A stretch of 64,000 nucleotides of DNA from Nageia nagi. Its lineage: Eukaryota > Pinophyta. Where the stretch lies: contig JBITNC010000001.1 of NCBI GenBank assembly GCA_050084985.1, positions 14,012,001-14,076,000 on the forward strand, in the 5' to 3' direction. The position numbers and the translations under genes were made by a program. This document shows positions 11,238-21,333 of the stretch, piece after piece. Within the stretch, counting starts at the first letter, position 1. Every line of letters starts with the position of its first letter. The notes under the pieces were generated by a model that saw nothing but the letters and a program-made list of their open reading frames with translations, made no database searches and was not told where the DNA came from.

Positions 11238-11790
11238 TACATAAACCCTTTATGCTTTGTATAAACCACTTATGGTATACATAAGATCCATATTAACTGT
11301 ATAAGCCTTATTACCTTTTTTGTATAAGGGTTCTTCTATCTACATAAGGCTTCTTCCCTCTATATAAGGGTTCTCATCTCTACATAATCCTTCAACACTT
11401 AGCATAAGATACTATATTCACTTGCATAAGGCCAACATTGTTTGCATAACCTTAGGTCTAACCATATAAGGTCTATATCCCTTGCATAAGGTTAATTTCA
11501 TCTGCATAATGCATTTTATCCCTATATGATAGTCCATTACACTACATAATCTTCCAAAGAACCACATAAAGCTTATTCTCTTTGCATAAAGGTTTTTTTC
11601 ATCTACATAAGATCTATAAAGCCTGCATAATGCATGATTTCATCATATAAGTTATTAATAGATCACATAAGGAAATACTTCACTACACAAACCCTAATTA
11701 CTTTGTATAATATATAAACCCTTCGCATAAACCCTAGTTTAACTGCATAAGTATTACACTATTCATAAAAGCCTTTTCCTATCCAAGTAA
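11238..11790. repeat. 20-bp periodic array with conserved RYATAA core, about 27 units
   Basis: A core of R-Y-A-T-A-A, often GCATAAGG or ACATAAG, recurs near 11239, 11259, 11279, 11299, 11321, 11341, 11361, 11381, 11401, 11423, 11443, 11463, 11483, 11503, 11523, 11543, 11563, 11583, 11604, 11624, 11644, 11664, 11684, 11704, 11724, 11744 and 11763. Nearly all steps are exactly 20 bp, with the rest 19, 21 or 22. The roughly 12 bases between cores vary freely but are pyrimidine-rich. An ordinary tandem repeat would keep the whole unit similar, so the core looks preferentially conserved. The period is not a multiple of three, so coding is unlikely. Confidence 0.8.
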
Positions 11791-12073
11791 AGCCCTAATT
11801 TATTTCCACAAAGCTTTTAGATGATCATTGTAGTTGAGAAAAGGAGGGAAAATTATTTAAAAATTAAGGAGAGTGTCAAGGAGTAGCTAGAGATTATTTT
11901 GAGAATCAAAATGAGGATTTTAAAAGATAATTGTAGAGAGATAAGAAATAAAGAAATGGTAGCCTTGCAAATTTCATAAATTAATAGGAAAAAGTTAGTC
12001 ATTTTTGAAGTAGATTTTGGTGATGAATGTGTATTTGTTTGAAGGGTAAGAGGGGAAATCTAGTAATTTTGAA
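11791..12073 (+). other. Purine-rich leader of Ret-2 accessory gene
   Basis: About 280 bp rich in A and G, without a frame. It may be the leader of the accessory gene that follows. Confidence 0.3.
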
Positions 12074-14080
12074 ATGAGGGATACAAAGCTTGATGATGAG
12101 GAGAAGATGATGTATTATTTAGTAGAGAGAAGGTACAAAGGCATGAGGGATCCTAAAGAATATTATCAATATGCACTTAAGAAATTATTTAGTTGGGAAA
12201 AGGACAATGCAAGCACATAATAGCCACTTTATAACAAGTGGAAGTCATACTTAGGAATTAAACCTTATATTCCCTAAAATTCATTTCTCTTTTGGTTTCA
12301 TGGTTTGTATGATAAAGAGGCACAATTTAGTGAAGAGGACCTTTGAAGAAGACAACTGAAAGTAAGTTTTTTCTCTAAACCCAAATCAAATTCAAAAAAC
12401 CTTCCATTTATCATAGAAAGGTAAGCCTTTAAACCTCACTTTTTAAAAAAATATGGGTTTTGGGTATATGAGTGATACTAGGCAAGCTAAGTTTTTCTTT
12501 GATGATGAAGTATTCTTTGAAAAACCTTAATTTCCCCTTAATTATTATTCTTTCAAGTCCTACGCCCAGTATTAAATCACCAACATTAGGTATCTATTAG
12601 GAAAGACCATGTATAAATTGATATATAAAGATGTTTATTATATGCTATATAGATATGCCTTTTCCCTCAAAATGTATATGATTGGGCTACCTTTTGTGTA
12701 ATAGAATGCATGTAAAACTAACCCAATGTCAAAAGGAGTATTAAGCTAGGAGGGAGTTAAAGTTTATTGGTTATTCCTTATTTGTTCATATCATAATTAG
12801 TTAGATGAAACATGACATTTTCAAAGACCTTGAATTACCACTTTGGCTAGTAGAGGGATGTATATAGGATTTCATACTAGCTATCCATGAAGACCATGGG
12901 GATTACAGTTATTTCTATAACCATTTTCTAAAATTGGTTTATGAATGATCTAGAAACACCATTCCTAGGATTTCTTCTCTGTTCCTAAAATTTTTTCCTA
13001 ACAACAAAGTTGGAGAGGTGGTGTTATTAGAATATGTAATGTATATGAAAATGTATAGAGGAAAGCTCTAACCAAAATTGATTCCAAATTTGTTTCTAGT
13101 CTCCATATAATATGAGGAGGTAATCAAACAAGTTTGTGAGAATCTAAAATCTTCAATGAAACAAAAGGAAAGAAAAAATGAGTTTCATACAATATCTTTG
13201 CGAGATAGGCCACTTGAATTTCATGAGTGCTTAGTCATTTTTTAGTACAATTTGTAGCATGGATTCTTATTAGTTACCAAAGGTTGTATGGAGAGGATAT
13301 GAACCATATCAGTATTTTGCAACCACTTAGAAAAAGTTAAAGGCATACTTGGTTGATCATGAAGTTGATGCTTTTGAATATAAAATTATTAATGCTCTCA
13401 ATAATGGTAAGGATTTATGGGTAGTATGGGACAATTATGATCCTATAGATAGGATCAAGTCTAGAGTTTCACCAATAGGTTATATTTTTCCTATGTTGGA
13501 GGAAGTAAGAAGTGGGATGATTGATAAAAATTTTCCTAGAATCAAACCATTATACTTGAGTTTTGGGGAAGAACAAATAATAATTAAAAGATTAATTAAG
13601 AAAATGATGAGGTGGTCATCCAATTTGATGAACCAATTTATGAAGTAGCTCAAAAGATTTAAGAAGTTGCTACTAAAGAGAAGAACCCTATGTTATGTTG
13701 TGCTTGATTGTTAAAGAAGACATTGCTCAAGACATTGTCCCTTATCAACTAGATCAAGCCATAATAGAGCAATCTAAGAAGATGGAAACATGTTTTACTT
13801 TAGTGGAGATGGCTTAGTTTTTACCCAAACAGGTCAATATTGGTGAAGAAATCATGCAAATGGATATGAAGATAATATGTAAATTTCATATGAGAGGTTC
13901 TATTTCTCCCCTCAACCTTGGTTATCATTTTGATTTACAAGGTGTAATGGAAGAACATGTGAGCAAGAAGTTTAAAATAAGAGAATCATATTCCACTATA
14001 GAAAGAGGATTAGAGATATTTCATATACATATAATCATGAATAGAAAATATGAATATGAATATCCCATAATTAAATAGGT
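12074..14080 (+). pseudogene. Ret-2 accessory gene remnant, possibly spliced
   Basis: An ATG at 12074 opens a coherent frame of about 95 codons (MRDTKLDDEEKMMYYLVERR; later LFWFHGLYDKEAQFSEEDL) with four stops at likely Gln or Arg codons. It ends at a strong plant splice donor, AA|GTAAGT, at 12362. Coding resumes by about 12755 (GYSLFVHIIISQMKHDIFKD) and runs to about 13345. It continues in a neighbouring frame from 13349 (DAFEYKIINALNNGKDLWVV) to 13645, and another open stretch lies at 13854-14078. I recognise no family. It lies between integrase and the polypurine tract, where plant elements carry env-like or accessory ORFs, but I see no membrane segment. Confidence 0.5.
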
Positions 14081-14130
14081 AACCAAAGAAAAAGTATTCA
14101 TGCCTCTATATTCCTTTAGTGTTACACTCT

Positions 14131-14142
14131 AAGTTGGGGTAA
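14131..14142 (+). other. Polypurine tract of Ret-2
   Basis: aagttggggtaa lies immediately before the LTR start. The same block (agttggggcaa) stands before the right copy of this LTR at 48168-48178, which fixes both LTR starts. Confidence 0.6.
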
Positions 14143-14356
14143 TACATTATCATTCTTTTAATCTTTTACTCTTTCATTCTTTTCATAAATTCTTTCTATT
14201 CTAATTATATCCCCTTTGACATAAAATATGAATTTTCTATAATCCCTTCATCTAAAGAATTTCAAGAGTTAGTAGTAACCAGTTGTTGTATATATAATCT
14301 GGCTATTGTATTAACAAGTCTTTGCTTTAGATATTTTTCCTTGTAAAATTCCTAAC

Positions 14357-14620
14357 AAAGTGCTTGGAGTTGTGTAAAAACAAAGTGTCCAAGAGTTGTG
14401 TAAATACAAAATGTTTAGGAGTTGTGTAAAAACAAAGTATTTGGAAAGTTATATAAATACAAAGTGTTTGGGAGTTATGTAAAACCAAAGTGTTTGGGAG
14501 TTGTGTAAATACAAAGTTTCCAAGAGTTGTGTAAATACAAAGTGTCTAAGAGTTTTATAAAAATAAAGTGTCCTAAAATTTGTGTAAGTACAAAGCATAT
14601 AGGAGTTATGTAAATGTAGG
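14357..14620 (+). repeat. 26-bp tandem array in left LTR, 10 units
   Basis: The unit is AAAGTGTCCAAGAGTTGTGT plus AAATAC, repeated ten times with point changes and one-base indels. The right LTR carries about 13 units of the same array, so copy number has changed since insertion. Confidence 0.8.
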
Positions 14621-15220
14621 TCCAAGATATCAAATAGAGCTCATTGATTTTAAGCAATGATGTCATAGTTTTGGGTGAAAAATTAGTGGGTTTAAGAACA
14701 AGTAATAGTAGGTGAAGATTAATGAAGATATCAAATAAATCTTATCAATTTTGAGTGATAATGTCATAGTTTTTGGAAAAAATTAGTGGGTTCTAAAATA
14801 AGTAATGGTAAGTGAAGATTCATAAAGATATCAAATAAAGCCCATTAATTTTGAGTGATGATACAAACTTTTTGGTAAAAATTAGTGGGTACAAAATATG
14901 TAATGGTGGGTGAAGATTCATGAAGATATCAAATAGAGCTCACCAATTTTGAATGATGATATTATAGTTTTTGGCAAAAATCAATGGGTCCCAAAATAAG
15001 TAATGGTAGGTGAAGATTCACAAAGACATCAAACAAAGCCCACCAATTTTGAGCAATGATGTCATAATTTTTGGCAAAAATCAATGGGTCCTAAAACAAG
15101 TAATGGTTGGTGAAGATTCATGAATATATAAAATAAAGCTTACTAATTTTGAGTGATAATATCATAATTTTTGGCTAAAATTAATGGGTCTTAGAAGAAC
15201 TACATCATCAATAAAGCCCA
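14621..15220 (+). repeat. 100-bp tandem array in left LTR, 6 units
   Basis: GATATCAAATAGAGC and its variants recur at 14626, 14727, 14827, 14925, 15025 and 15125, a period of 98-101 bp. Each unit includes a conserved GAGTGATGATGTCATAGTTT stretch. The right LTR also has exactly six units. Confidence 0.8.
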
Positions 15221-16363
15221 AAAAAAGGAAATAAGACCTACCAAATTGAGGTAAAGTAATGGGTAAAAAGTAACACCTAGGTCCACTTGATCTTAAGTAT
15301 TTGACCCTCAAGGACCTATTAATGTGTTGACTCTAACTCATTTCTATATAATAGTGGTAGTTCCTTCTTGAAGTAAGTTGATAAATTATTCATAAATCCC
15401 CATTACTCTATTCATTCACAACTATAGTATGGATCATCAATAGTTACAGAGAAGTAGATAGCTATTGATAGAGCACTATACTAGATAGTACCTATCAATT
15501 ACATGTCCAAAGGATTATGGCTCTATATACATGATTGTTCAAAAATTACAAATTCTCAAATAGTCATATTATTGGTACTTATTCACTATGTAATCTAACA
15601 TAGTTATAGTATTTATTGTGAATAGTTTTATTTGCTAGCCACATTTAAAGTATGTAATTATGTATATTAATGAGATACAACCACCCAATAGTAGAGAAAG
15701 ATGTATAGATAGTAAACTATTAGAAATTAAAAAGGTTGAACATTTTGGAAAATTTGTCCAAATTTGTAAGATACTTTTACATATGATAATACAAATAGAT
15801 AATGCTTTGCCCTTCTGCAACCAGTAATTGTTTATTACTTTTGTGAATATTATGTGTGAGATGTTTTCTTAAAATTATGGCTATGTATTATGATTACGAG
15901 ACCCTAGGGGTAAGATAGTTTACTATTCTTGATCTTGGTTATGGATTACTTCCTATGCTACAATGCTCAAGTTGTATATTTTTTGTTTTAAGTTTTACTC
16001 CAATTTGATCATCTCTTTCTTGTAAACTTTTTATCTTTTTGTCTCTTTCCTATTACTTTAAACCTTCATAATAGGTAGGAACTAGCATATAATCTGGAGA
16101 TTGAGTAGAAAACCAACACAAGCACATTCACACCACCTTTTGCTCTTTCAAGGAACCTACTATTGCAAGTAGTGGAGAACACAACCATACCAAGCCCTTT
16201 GAGGTTAGATTATTATGATCCATAGTAGAACATTCCATTTTTACCATGATAGGTGGGATATGAACTAAGTTCCATATTTCGCAAGTGTAGATAAGATAGA
16301 TAGCTATGTTTGGTGTGCTATCAATTAGATCCTTCATATATTATAAGGTTCTCTTAACCTTAT

Positions 16364-16381
16364 TGGTGACTCTACTATCAA
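16364..16381 (+). other. Ret-3 primer binding site, tRNA-Arg-like
   Basis: tggtgactctactatcaa starts one or two bases after the LTR. It resembles TGGCGACTCCACTGGGGA, the tRNA-Arg primer site I recall for Ogre-type Tat elements. Two of the differences are C-to-T changes. Confidence 0.5.
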
Positions 16382-16600
16382 CCAATCAACATTTTGAACC
16401 CTGACACCTTCAAAATGTATAATTACTAGAAATAGTGTTATAATTTCCCTTAGATTACTTAGATTTCAAGAGCTATCAGTTCCTCATAGGAGGAATACAT
16501 GAAATATCTCTTAGGTTGTATCCCCCATAGTCCACTTAAGGGAAATCCCACTATCAATAGAATTTGATTCAACCCCAGAGAATCCTTCACCTCCTACCTT
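16382..16600 (+). other. Ret-3 short leader
   Basis: About 220 bp between the primer site and the first gag-like codons. It contains nothing I can name. Confidence 0.35.
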
Positions 16601-17560
16601 TACTCCAAGTATGGCTTAGCTAGTAGACTTTCTTACTTGGAATAATGGTCATCCTTTAGTTGTTACTACTAATTCCATTGCTATACCTCAAGCAAATTTT
16701 AAAGTTCTACCTAAGTATGATAGATCTAGCAAGACACCATATGAACATTGTCAAGATGTATCTTTTTTGGCTTCAAGCTTTGATATCACTAATGAAATTG
16801 TGATGAACAAATTATTATCACACTCTTTTGAAGGTGAAGTAGTTGAATGGTTAATAACTCTCACCCCCAGTATATAAATTCATGGGGAGAGTTATGTCAA
16901 GATTTAATTAAAAGATTTGCTATAGATGGAGATGATAGCATATTCCTTAGTCTTATATCATGTATCAAAAGATGTCCTCATGAATCCATTGATGATTTCA
17001 ATATTAGATTTGAGAGAACATGAAAATTTATACCAGTAAGGGTTAGACTAATAAGTGCATAAGCTTTGGTGTATTATAGGAAGGCCTTTCTCTTGGATCT
17101 TAATATGCTTATTGTTATGTCAGGAGATACCTTTCTAGATGTTTACTAGATTACAAAAACTTTCAATCATACTTTGGTATCCTCTAGAAAGATGCAACCT
17201 AGAACCATTATGCCCTTATTTTCTAATTTACCTTCTAAACAAGCTCTACAAATTGCTCATCTTGGAGTTTTAGCCTTACCACCTCCTTCCAAACCTATTA
17301 TTTAGAATTAGTTACCAGCATTACCTACTCTTGCATCCACTAGTACTAGTACTGATCCTAAATATCAAGAAGAGGAAAGAATAAGGTAATTAGAGGTAAC
17401 TATAAAGAATATCACCAATAATCTCACTCTACAAGAAAGGAAAAATCAAGGTTTTAATTATAGTATATATGACAATCAGTAACAACCTAGATTCTAGCCT
17501 AAGGCAAACTAGCCAAAATAATCAAACATCTCCAAAATAATTGAGAATGCTATCATGAAT
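16600..17560 (+). pseudogene. Ret-3 gag remnant
   Basis: The capsid is recognisable near 16700-17150: LPKYDRSSKTPYEHCQDV, SFEGEVVEWLITLTP, then after a one-base loss near 16877 NSWGELCQDLIKRFAID. F-x-G-x-A-x-x-W followed by SW-x-EL-x-x-x-F is the usual pattern of retrotransposon gag. From 17200 to 17560 it becomes Pro/Gln/Ser-rich. Stops are mostly TAG or TAA at expected Gln. It would form the particle shell and cannot be made now. Confidence 0.65.
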
Positions 17561-18184
17561 AGTTCTACAAAAAATGTTGTTTTGAGAATTATGGAATGGT
17601 GTTCACCATGCTTAGACCCTGATTTTCTAGATTCATCTGTAGTTTATCAACATTAATATCTAGGATTACATTCTAACTAGATTGTGGAACCTACACTAGA
17701 TCCTATTATTGATCTTATAATGGTAAATTTTTGGCTTCTAGGATATGCTAGAGAATAAGCAAATTATGTTTAAATTAGAGCTTCTTCTTCAATAGCTCCA
17801 TAATAACCCTAAGTTACTTAACAAGATCAAACATTTATTCCAGTACAACCTAAACCTCAAAAAGCTAAGGCTCCCTTAGCTCAGCCTCAGAATCAACAAT
17901 ATTAATTACCATCACATATAAGTAATGTTTCTCAAAATTTGGGTGATGTTTCCTAGCATCTAAGTAATGTTTTTTAAAATCTTGGACTAATATACTAGAT
18001 GAAATAAACCCTAGATGAAACAAACCCCGCTATAGTCATAAAAGAAGTATCAAAGAATGAGAGACCTAGCATGTTGAGGTATCCTTTTATTACTAATTAT
18101 TATAAAGAAAATGCCATTCAATAGTTTAGAACACATCAAAAAGTAGAATCAAGTAATTTTATCCCATATGCTCCATACAATATT
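17561..18184 (+). pseudogene. Ret-3 gag-protease linker, Gln-rich
   Basis: The stretch is rich in Gln, Pro and Asn codons (many turned to TAA or TAG). It contains two short repeats of HISNVSQNLGDVS type near 17915-17995. It ends in MLRYPFITNYYKENAIQ (about 18070), leading into the protease. No domain is recognised. Confidence 0.45.
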
Positions 18185-18940
18185 ATGGAAGAATTAAAGA
18201 AAACTCCTTCTAAGATGACTATGTTTGATCCATCAAAGATACCAAGTCAATTAGATCTTTTGCAAGAAGATTTGAAATTAAGGAATAGTAAAAAAAGGGT
18301 AAATGAGAGAAATCCTATATTTATAATATTTTATGATGTACCTCTAGCTCCAATGGGTATAAGAAGACCTCCACCATTTTATTTATCCGTAAGATTAGAA
18401 GGTTGGGTAGTAAATAATTGTATGATAGATATTGGATCCATAATAATTATGATCCTTAAAGCTATTGCTAATGAAATGAAGTTGTATATTACAAGATGTA
18501 TTGAATCTATCATACAATTAGATTCTTCCTCTTTAGATGTTGTTATTAGTGTTAAAGGAGTCCCTATAACTTTAAATGCTTTTACTAGCATTTGTGTTAT
18601 CCAAGATATCATTATGGTTGATCTTTCACCTTTATTTAGAATATATATTTACAAAGAATTCACTACTAAATTGGGAGGGTACTTAGCTTTAGATTATACT
18701 CATATTTTACTTCCATTCCAATATAAACAAGTAAAAATTCTAAATGAGGGCACCAAAAGTGTTCATCGTAAGAAGATCATAGAACAAAACTTTATGAATG
18801 GTTCTAAACCTATGGAAATATTTGAAAAGGATACACTTAGAGAATCACTACTGATAATTGATGTTCTTTTAGTAAATGATTTAAATTATCAAGTCACAAA
18901 TGTTGACATGGGAAATTATTGTTTATATGAAGATACCTAG
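18185..18940 (+). pseudogene. Ret-3 aspartic protease domain
   Basis: 251 codons stay open. EELKKTPSKMTMFDPSKI near the start is the usual pre-protease linker. The substrate-binding strand PPPFYLSVRLEGWVVNN leads into CMIDIGSIIIMI, where the catalytic motif is D-I-G rather than D-[ST]-G. Later come DLSPLFRIYIYKEFTTKLGG and YTHILLPF, segments I recall directly ahead of an archaeal RNase H in one group of plant Gag-Pol proteins. That is exactly what follows, so protease and RNase H were one chain, now split by a TAG at 18938. Confidence 0.65.
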
Positions 18941-19531
18941 CCAATCTCAATCACAACTAAAAAAGAACATGAAATATGGATAATGTACTTTGATGGATCT
19001 AGATGTAAGCATGGATGTGGAGCTAGAGTTTTATTCACATCTTTAGATGAACATATGAAAATATTCTCCTTTAGATTCACATGGATTTGTACAAATAATG
19101 CTATTGAGTATGAAACCCTCTATTTAGGGTTATCCAAGGCAATTAGTATAGGAATTGAATGTTTAATTACCCATGGTGATTCAAAATTGATCATAAATTA
19201 AGTTAGAAATTAGATTAGTACAAAACAACATTATCTAAAGACTTATAAGAATAGAGTTTGGGATTTATTGGAGTCATTCTTGGATATCAATTTTATATCT
19301 ATTCCTAGAAGGTATGACCAAATACTTGATGCACTTGCTTGGAGAGGGGCTAGATATAATCTTGCTCATTATAAAAGAGAAGCTTTTGAATTCAAAGTTC
19401 AATGTAGGACTTTAGTACCTAATGCTGCATTTTTTTGCAAGTATTCAACTTTTATGAGCATATTATGAATTTCTTCTTAGATGAAGCAGTGGCTCACACT
19501 TTTGGTATTCAAGAATTGCCTAATTATTTTT
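18941..19531 (+). pseudogene. Ret-3 archaeal-type RNase H, between protease and RT
   Basis: This domain would remove RNA from RNA-DNA hybrids. All four acidic positions are kept: MYFDGSRC (about 18986), NNAIEYETLYLG (about 19096), THGDSKLIIN (about 19174) and DQILDALAW (about 19318). Two stops at 19199 and 19211 fall at likely Gln codons. In Ret-1, Ret-4 and Ret-5 the same domain lies after the gypsy RNase H. Here it lies before RT, and no second copy follows RNase H. The domain ends in PNYF, cut by the small LTR element. Confidence 0.75.
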
Positions 19532-19904
19532 TGTTAGGTCCCCATACTACTCATGTAACCCATATATTATTATTATGTGTCCCATAGAAGTCCACTATGG
19601 TTATTATTATTCCCTTACATTATTATTATTATTTCAGCCAAAAATTATTATTGTTATTTTGCTGGTGTCCTTTCATTGTAGTGGCACCTCTTGGACTCCT
19701 ATATATACTAAGGAGGTATTATCATTTGTATTGTCTATGGTTGTGTAATTGATGTGATGTAAAGGAGGTTGCCCCCTTGAAGTGGCTTATTACAAAGGAG
19801 GTTGCACCCTTGAAGTGGCTTATTATAGATTTTATCTCTTATTCAAATGCATTGAGCTCTTTATCTCATGATTTTATGCTATTTTGAGAACTTTGTTCAA
19901 AACA
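19532..19904 (+). repeat. 5' LTR of small element
   Basis: It starts TGTTAGGTCC and ends CAAAACA. It has a TATATATA box near 19700 and a direct duplication of AAGGAGGTTGCCCCCTTGAA (about 19762 and 19794). It matches the right LTR closely. Confidence 0.85.
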
Positions 19905-19906
19905 TT

Positions 19907-19925
19907 TGGTGTCAAAGCAGATGAT
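19907..19925 (+). other. Primer binding site of small element
   Basis: tggtgtcaaagcagatgat follows the LTR by two bases. TGGTATCAGAGC is the usual initiator tRNA-Met site, and 10 of 12 positions match. Confidence 0.6.
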
Positions 19926-20693
19926 TCTACAGTTTCACGGCTCAAAACTAGTCATCATGGCAGTTTTACTACCAATTGTTTTTTGCAAGGTTTCAAATTC
20001 TAAAATTTATTTTGTTTTTAAAATACATATCAAAGAAGTTTTAGTTCAAATTTTAGCTCCTAATTTGCTATATTTTGAAAGTTACACTTGGGGGAAGTTA
20101 AGGTTTGTGACTAGTCTCAAAAGTAGGTCTGAAATAGGTGTTCTAGCTAAAAAGTGTATATCTGAAGTTTTACAACTCCAAACTAGGTGAAACCTATTAG
20201 ATTGGTTAGGGTATATATTTAAGTTTATATTTTACAATTTTCAAGGTCTGAGAATAAATAGGTGACACATGGCACTTCGTACAATTTTGCACTTCTAAAA
20301 AATCCAAAAATTAGCACATTTTGGGAAAGTGGCAGCCATTTCCTCTTGGAATATCAAAATTTGACAAAATATATGGAATTGAAAAAAATACATATAAGGA
20401 TACCATAGGTAGAAATTTTAGACTCTAAAGGGCCAAAATTTTAGATTTACATTAGTTGGAAGGTCAAATAATAGAACAATCTCCAAATCATGGTTTAAAA
20501 AGAACTACATCTTGGGAAATTGTGGTCTTCTACAATGTACTCACAGTATACTAACATCCTTAGAGATGGATTTTAGGATGGCAAGGAAGGTTTAAAGTAA
20601 AAATATGGCAATAGCTAAAGATTCCACATGGGAAAATGAGAAATTTCTATAGAAGCATCCAGAACTACTAAAACGTTGAGGACAACATTTTCA

Positions 20694-21066
20694 TGTTAGG
20701 TCCCTATACTACTCATGTAACCCATATATTGTTATTATGTGTCTCATAGAAGTCCACTATGGTTATTGTTATTCCCTTACATTATTATTGTTATGTCAGC
20801 CAGGCATTATTATTGTTATGTCGGCTAGTGTCCTTTCATTGTAGTGGCACCCCTTGGACTCCTATATATACTAAGGAGGTATTATCATGTGTATTGTCTA
20901 TGGTTATGTAATTTATGTGATGTAAAGAAGGTTGCCCCCTTGAAGTGGCTTATTACAAAGGAGGTTGCCCCCTCAAAGTGGCTTATTACAGATTTTATCT
21001 CTTATTCAATGTGTTGAGCTCTTTCTCTCATGATTTTATGCTATTTTGGGAACTTTATTCATAACA
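20694..21066 (+). repeat. 3' LTR of small element
   Basis: It has the same length as the 5' LTR and the same ends, and differs by scattered substitutions. Confidence 0.85.
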
Positions 21067-21333
21067 TTTTCAAGAATTAGATTTTATTCAACTCAAAAAT
21101 AATGTTATACCAAAAGGATTACTCTCTTTTGAAAGACTATTTGATTCAAAATATGTCCAAAAGGCTAAATCTTTGGCCATCCAAAAGGAGAATTATGTTG
21201 AATTGGAAATAGAACCTAGTAAATATATCAAAGTTGGTTTAGAGTGTTTAGATGAAGAAAAAGTTGTTATGTATTAAATTTATCATGAGTTTTCATAGTA
21301 ATTTCTTGGAATTATGATGATCTTAAGACATAT
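21067..21333 (+). pseudogene. Ret-3 segment between RNase H and RT
   Basis: Pol coding resumes after the small element (FQELDFIQLKNNVIPKGLLS). IPKGLLSFERLFDS is the conserved pre-RT segment of this branch. Coding continues to the CATAT site at 21329, where Ret-4 is inserted, and picks up in the same frame at 41246. One TAA lies at 21277. Confidence 0.6.

Larger units (their letters stand above)
7522..16362 (+). mobile_element. Ret-2: 5'-truncated Ty3/gypsy element sharing its LTR with Ret-3
   Basis: From left to right it holds an archaeal RNase H fragment, RT, RH, INT, a non-coding stretch with a 20-bp array, an accessory gene, a polypurine tract and a 2.2 kb LTR. No gag or protease is present to the left. 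The RNase H fragment stands upstream of RT, as in Ret-3, which marks it as the same branch. Its only LTR (14143-16362) is followed directly by the primer site of Ret-3, so the two elements form an LTR-sharing tandem. Confidence 0.65.
14143..16362 (+). repeat. 2.2 kb LTR: 3' LTR of Ret-2 and 5' LTR of Ret-3
   Basis: The LTR starts at tacattat (TG changed to TA) after the polypurine tract and ends just before the primer site at 16364. It is homologous along nearly its whole length to 48179-50372. It contains two internal arrays, described separately, then a more ordinary unique part (about 15226-16210) that holds the promoter and RNA ends. A TGTGAGATGTTTTC block near 15852 is kept in both copies. 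Confidence 0.75.
19532..21066 (+). mobile_element. Small non-autonomous LTR element (1,535 bp) inserted in Ret-3
   Basis: Two 373-bp LTRs (19532-19904 and 20694-21066), each TGTTAGG to AACA, enclose 789 bp with no coding capacity. The flanks are ttttt on the left and ttttc on the right, a probable 5-bp target duplication with one C-to-T change. A primer site follows the first LTR. The size and lack of genes fit a TRIM/LARD-type element moved by another element's enzymes. It interrupts Ret-3 between its RNase H and the segment leading to RT. Confidence 0.8.

Noticed and set aside
11238-11790. CRISPR-like array
   Set aside because: The conserved core is only 6-8 bases and the spacer about 12, there are no cas genes, and the context is a plant retrotransposon.
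19906-20190. 94-codon frame in the small LTR element
   Set aside because: It starts over the primer site, is short, and has no domain. Internal regions of such elements are non-coding.
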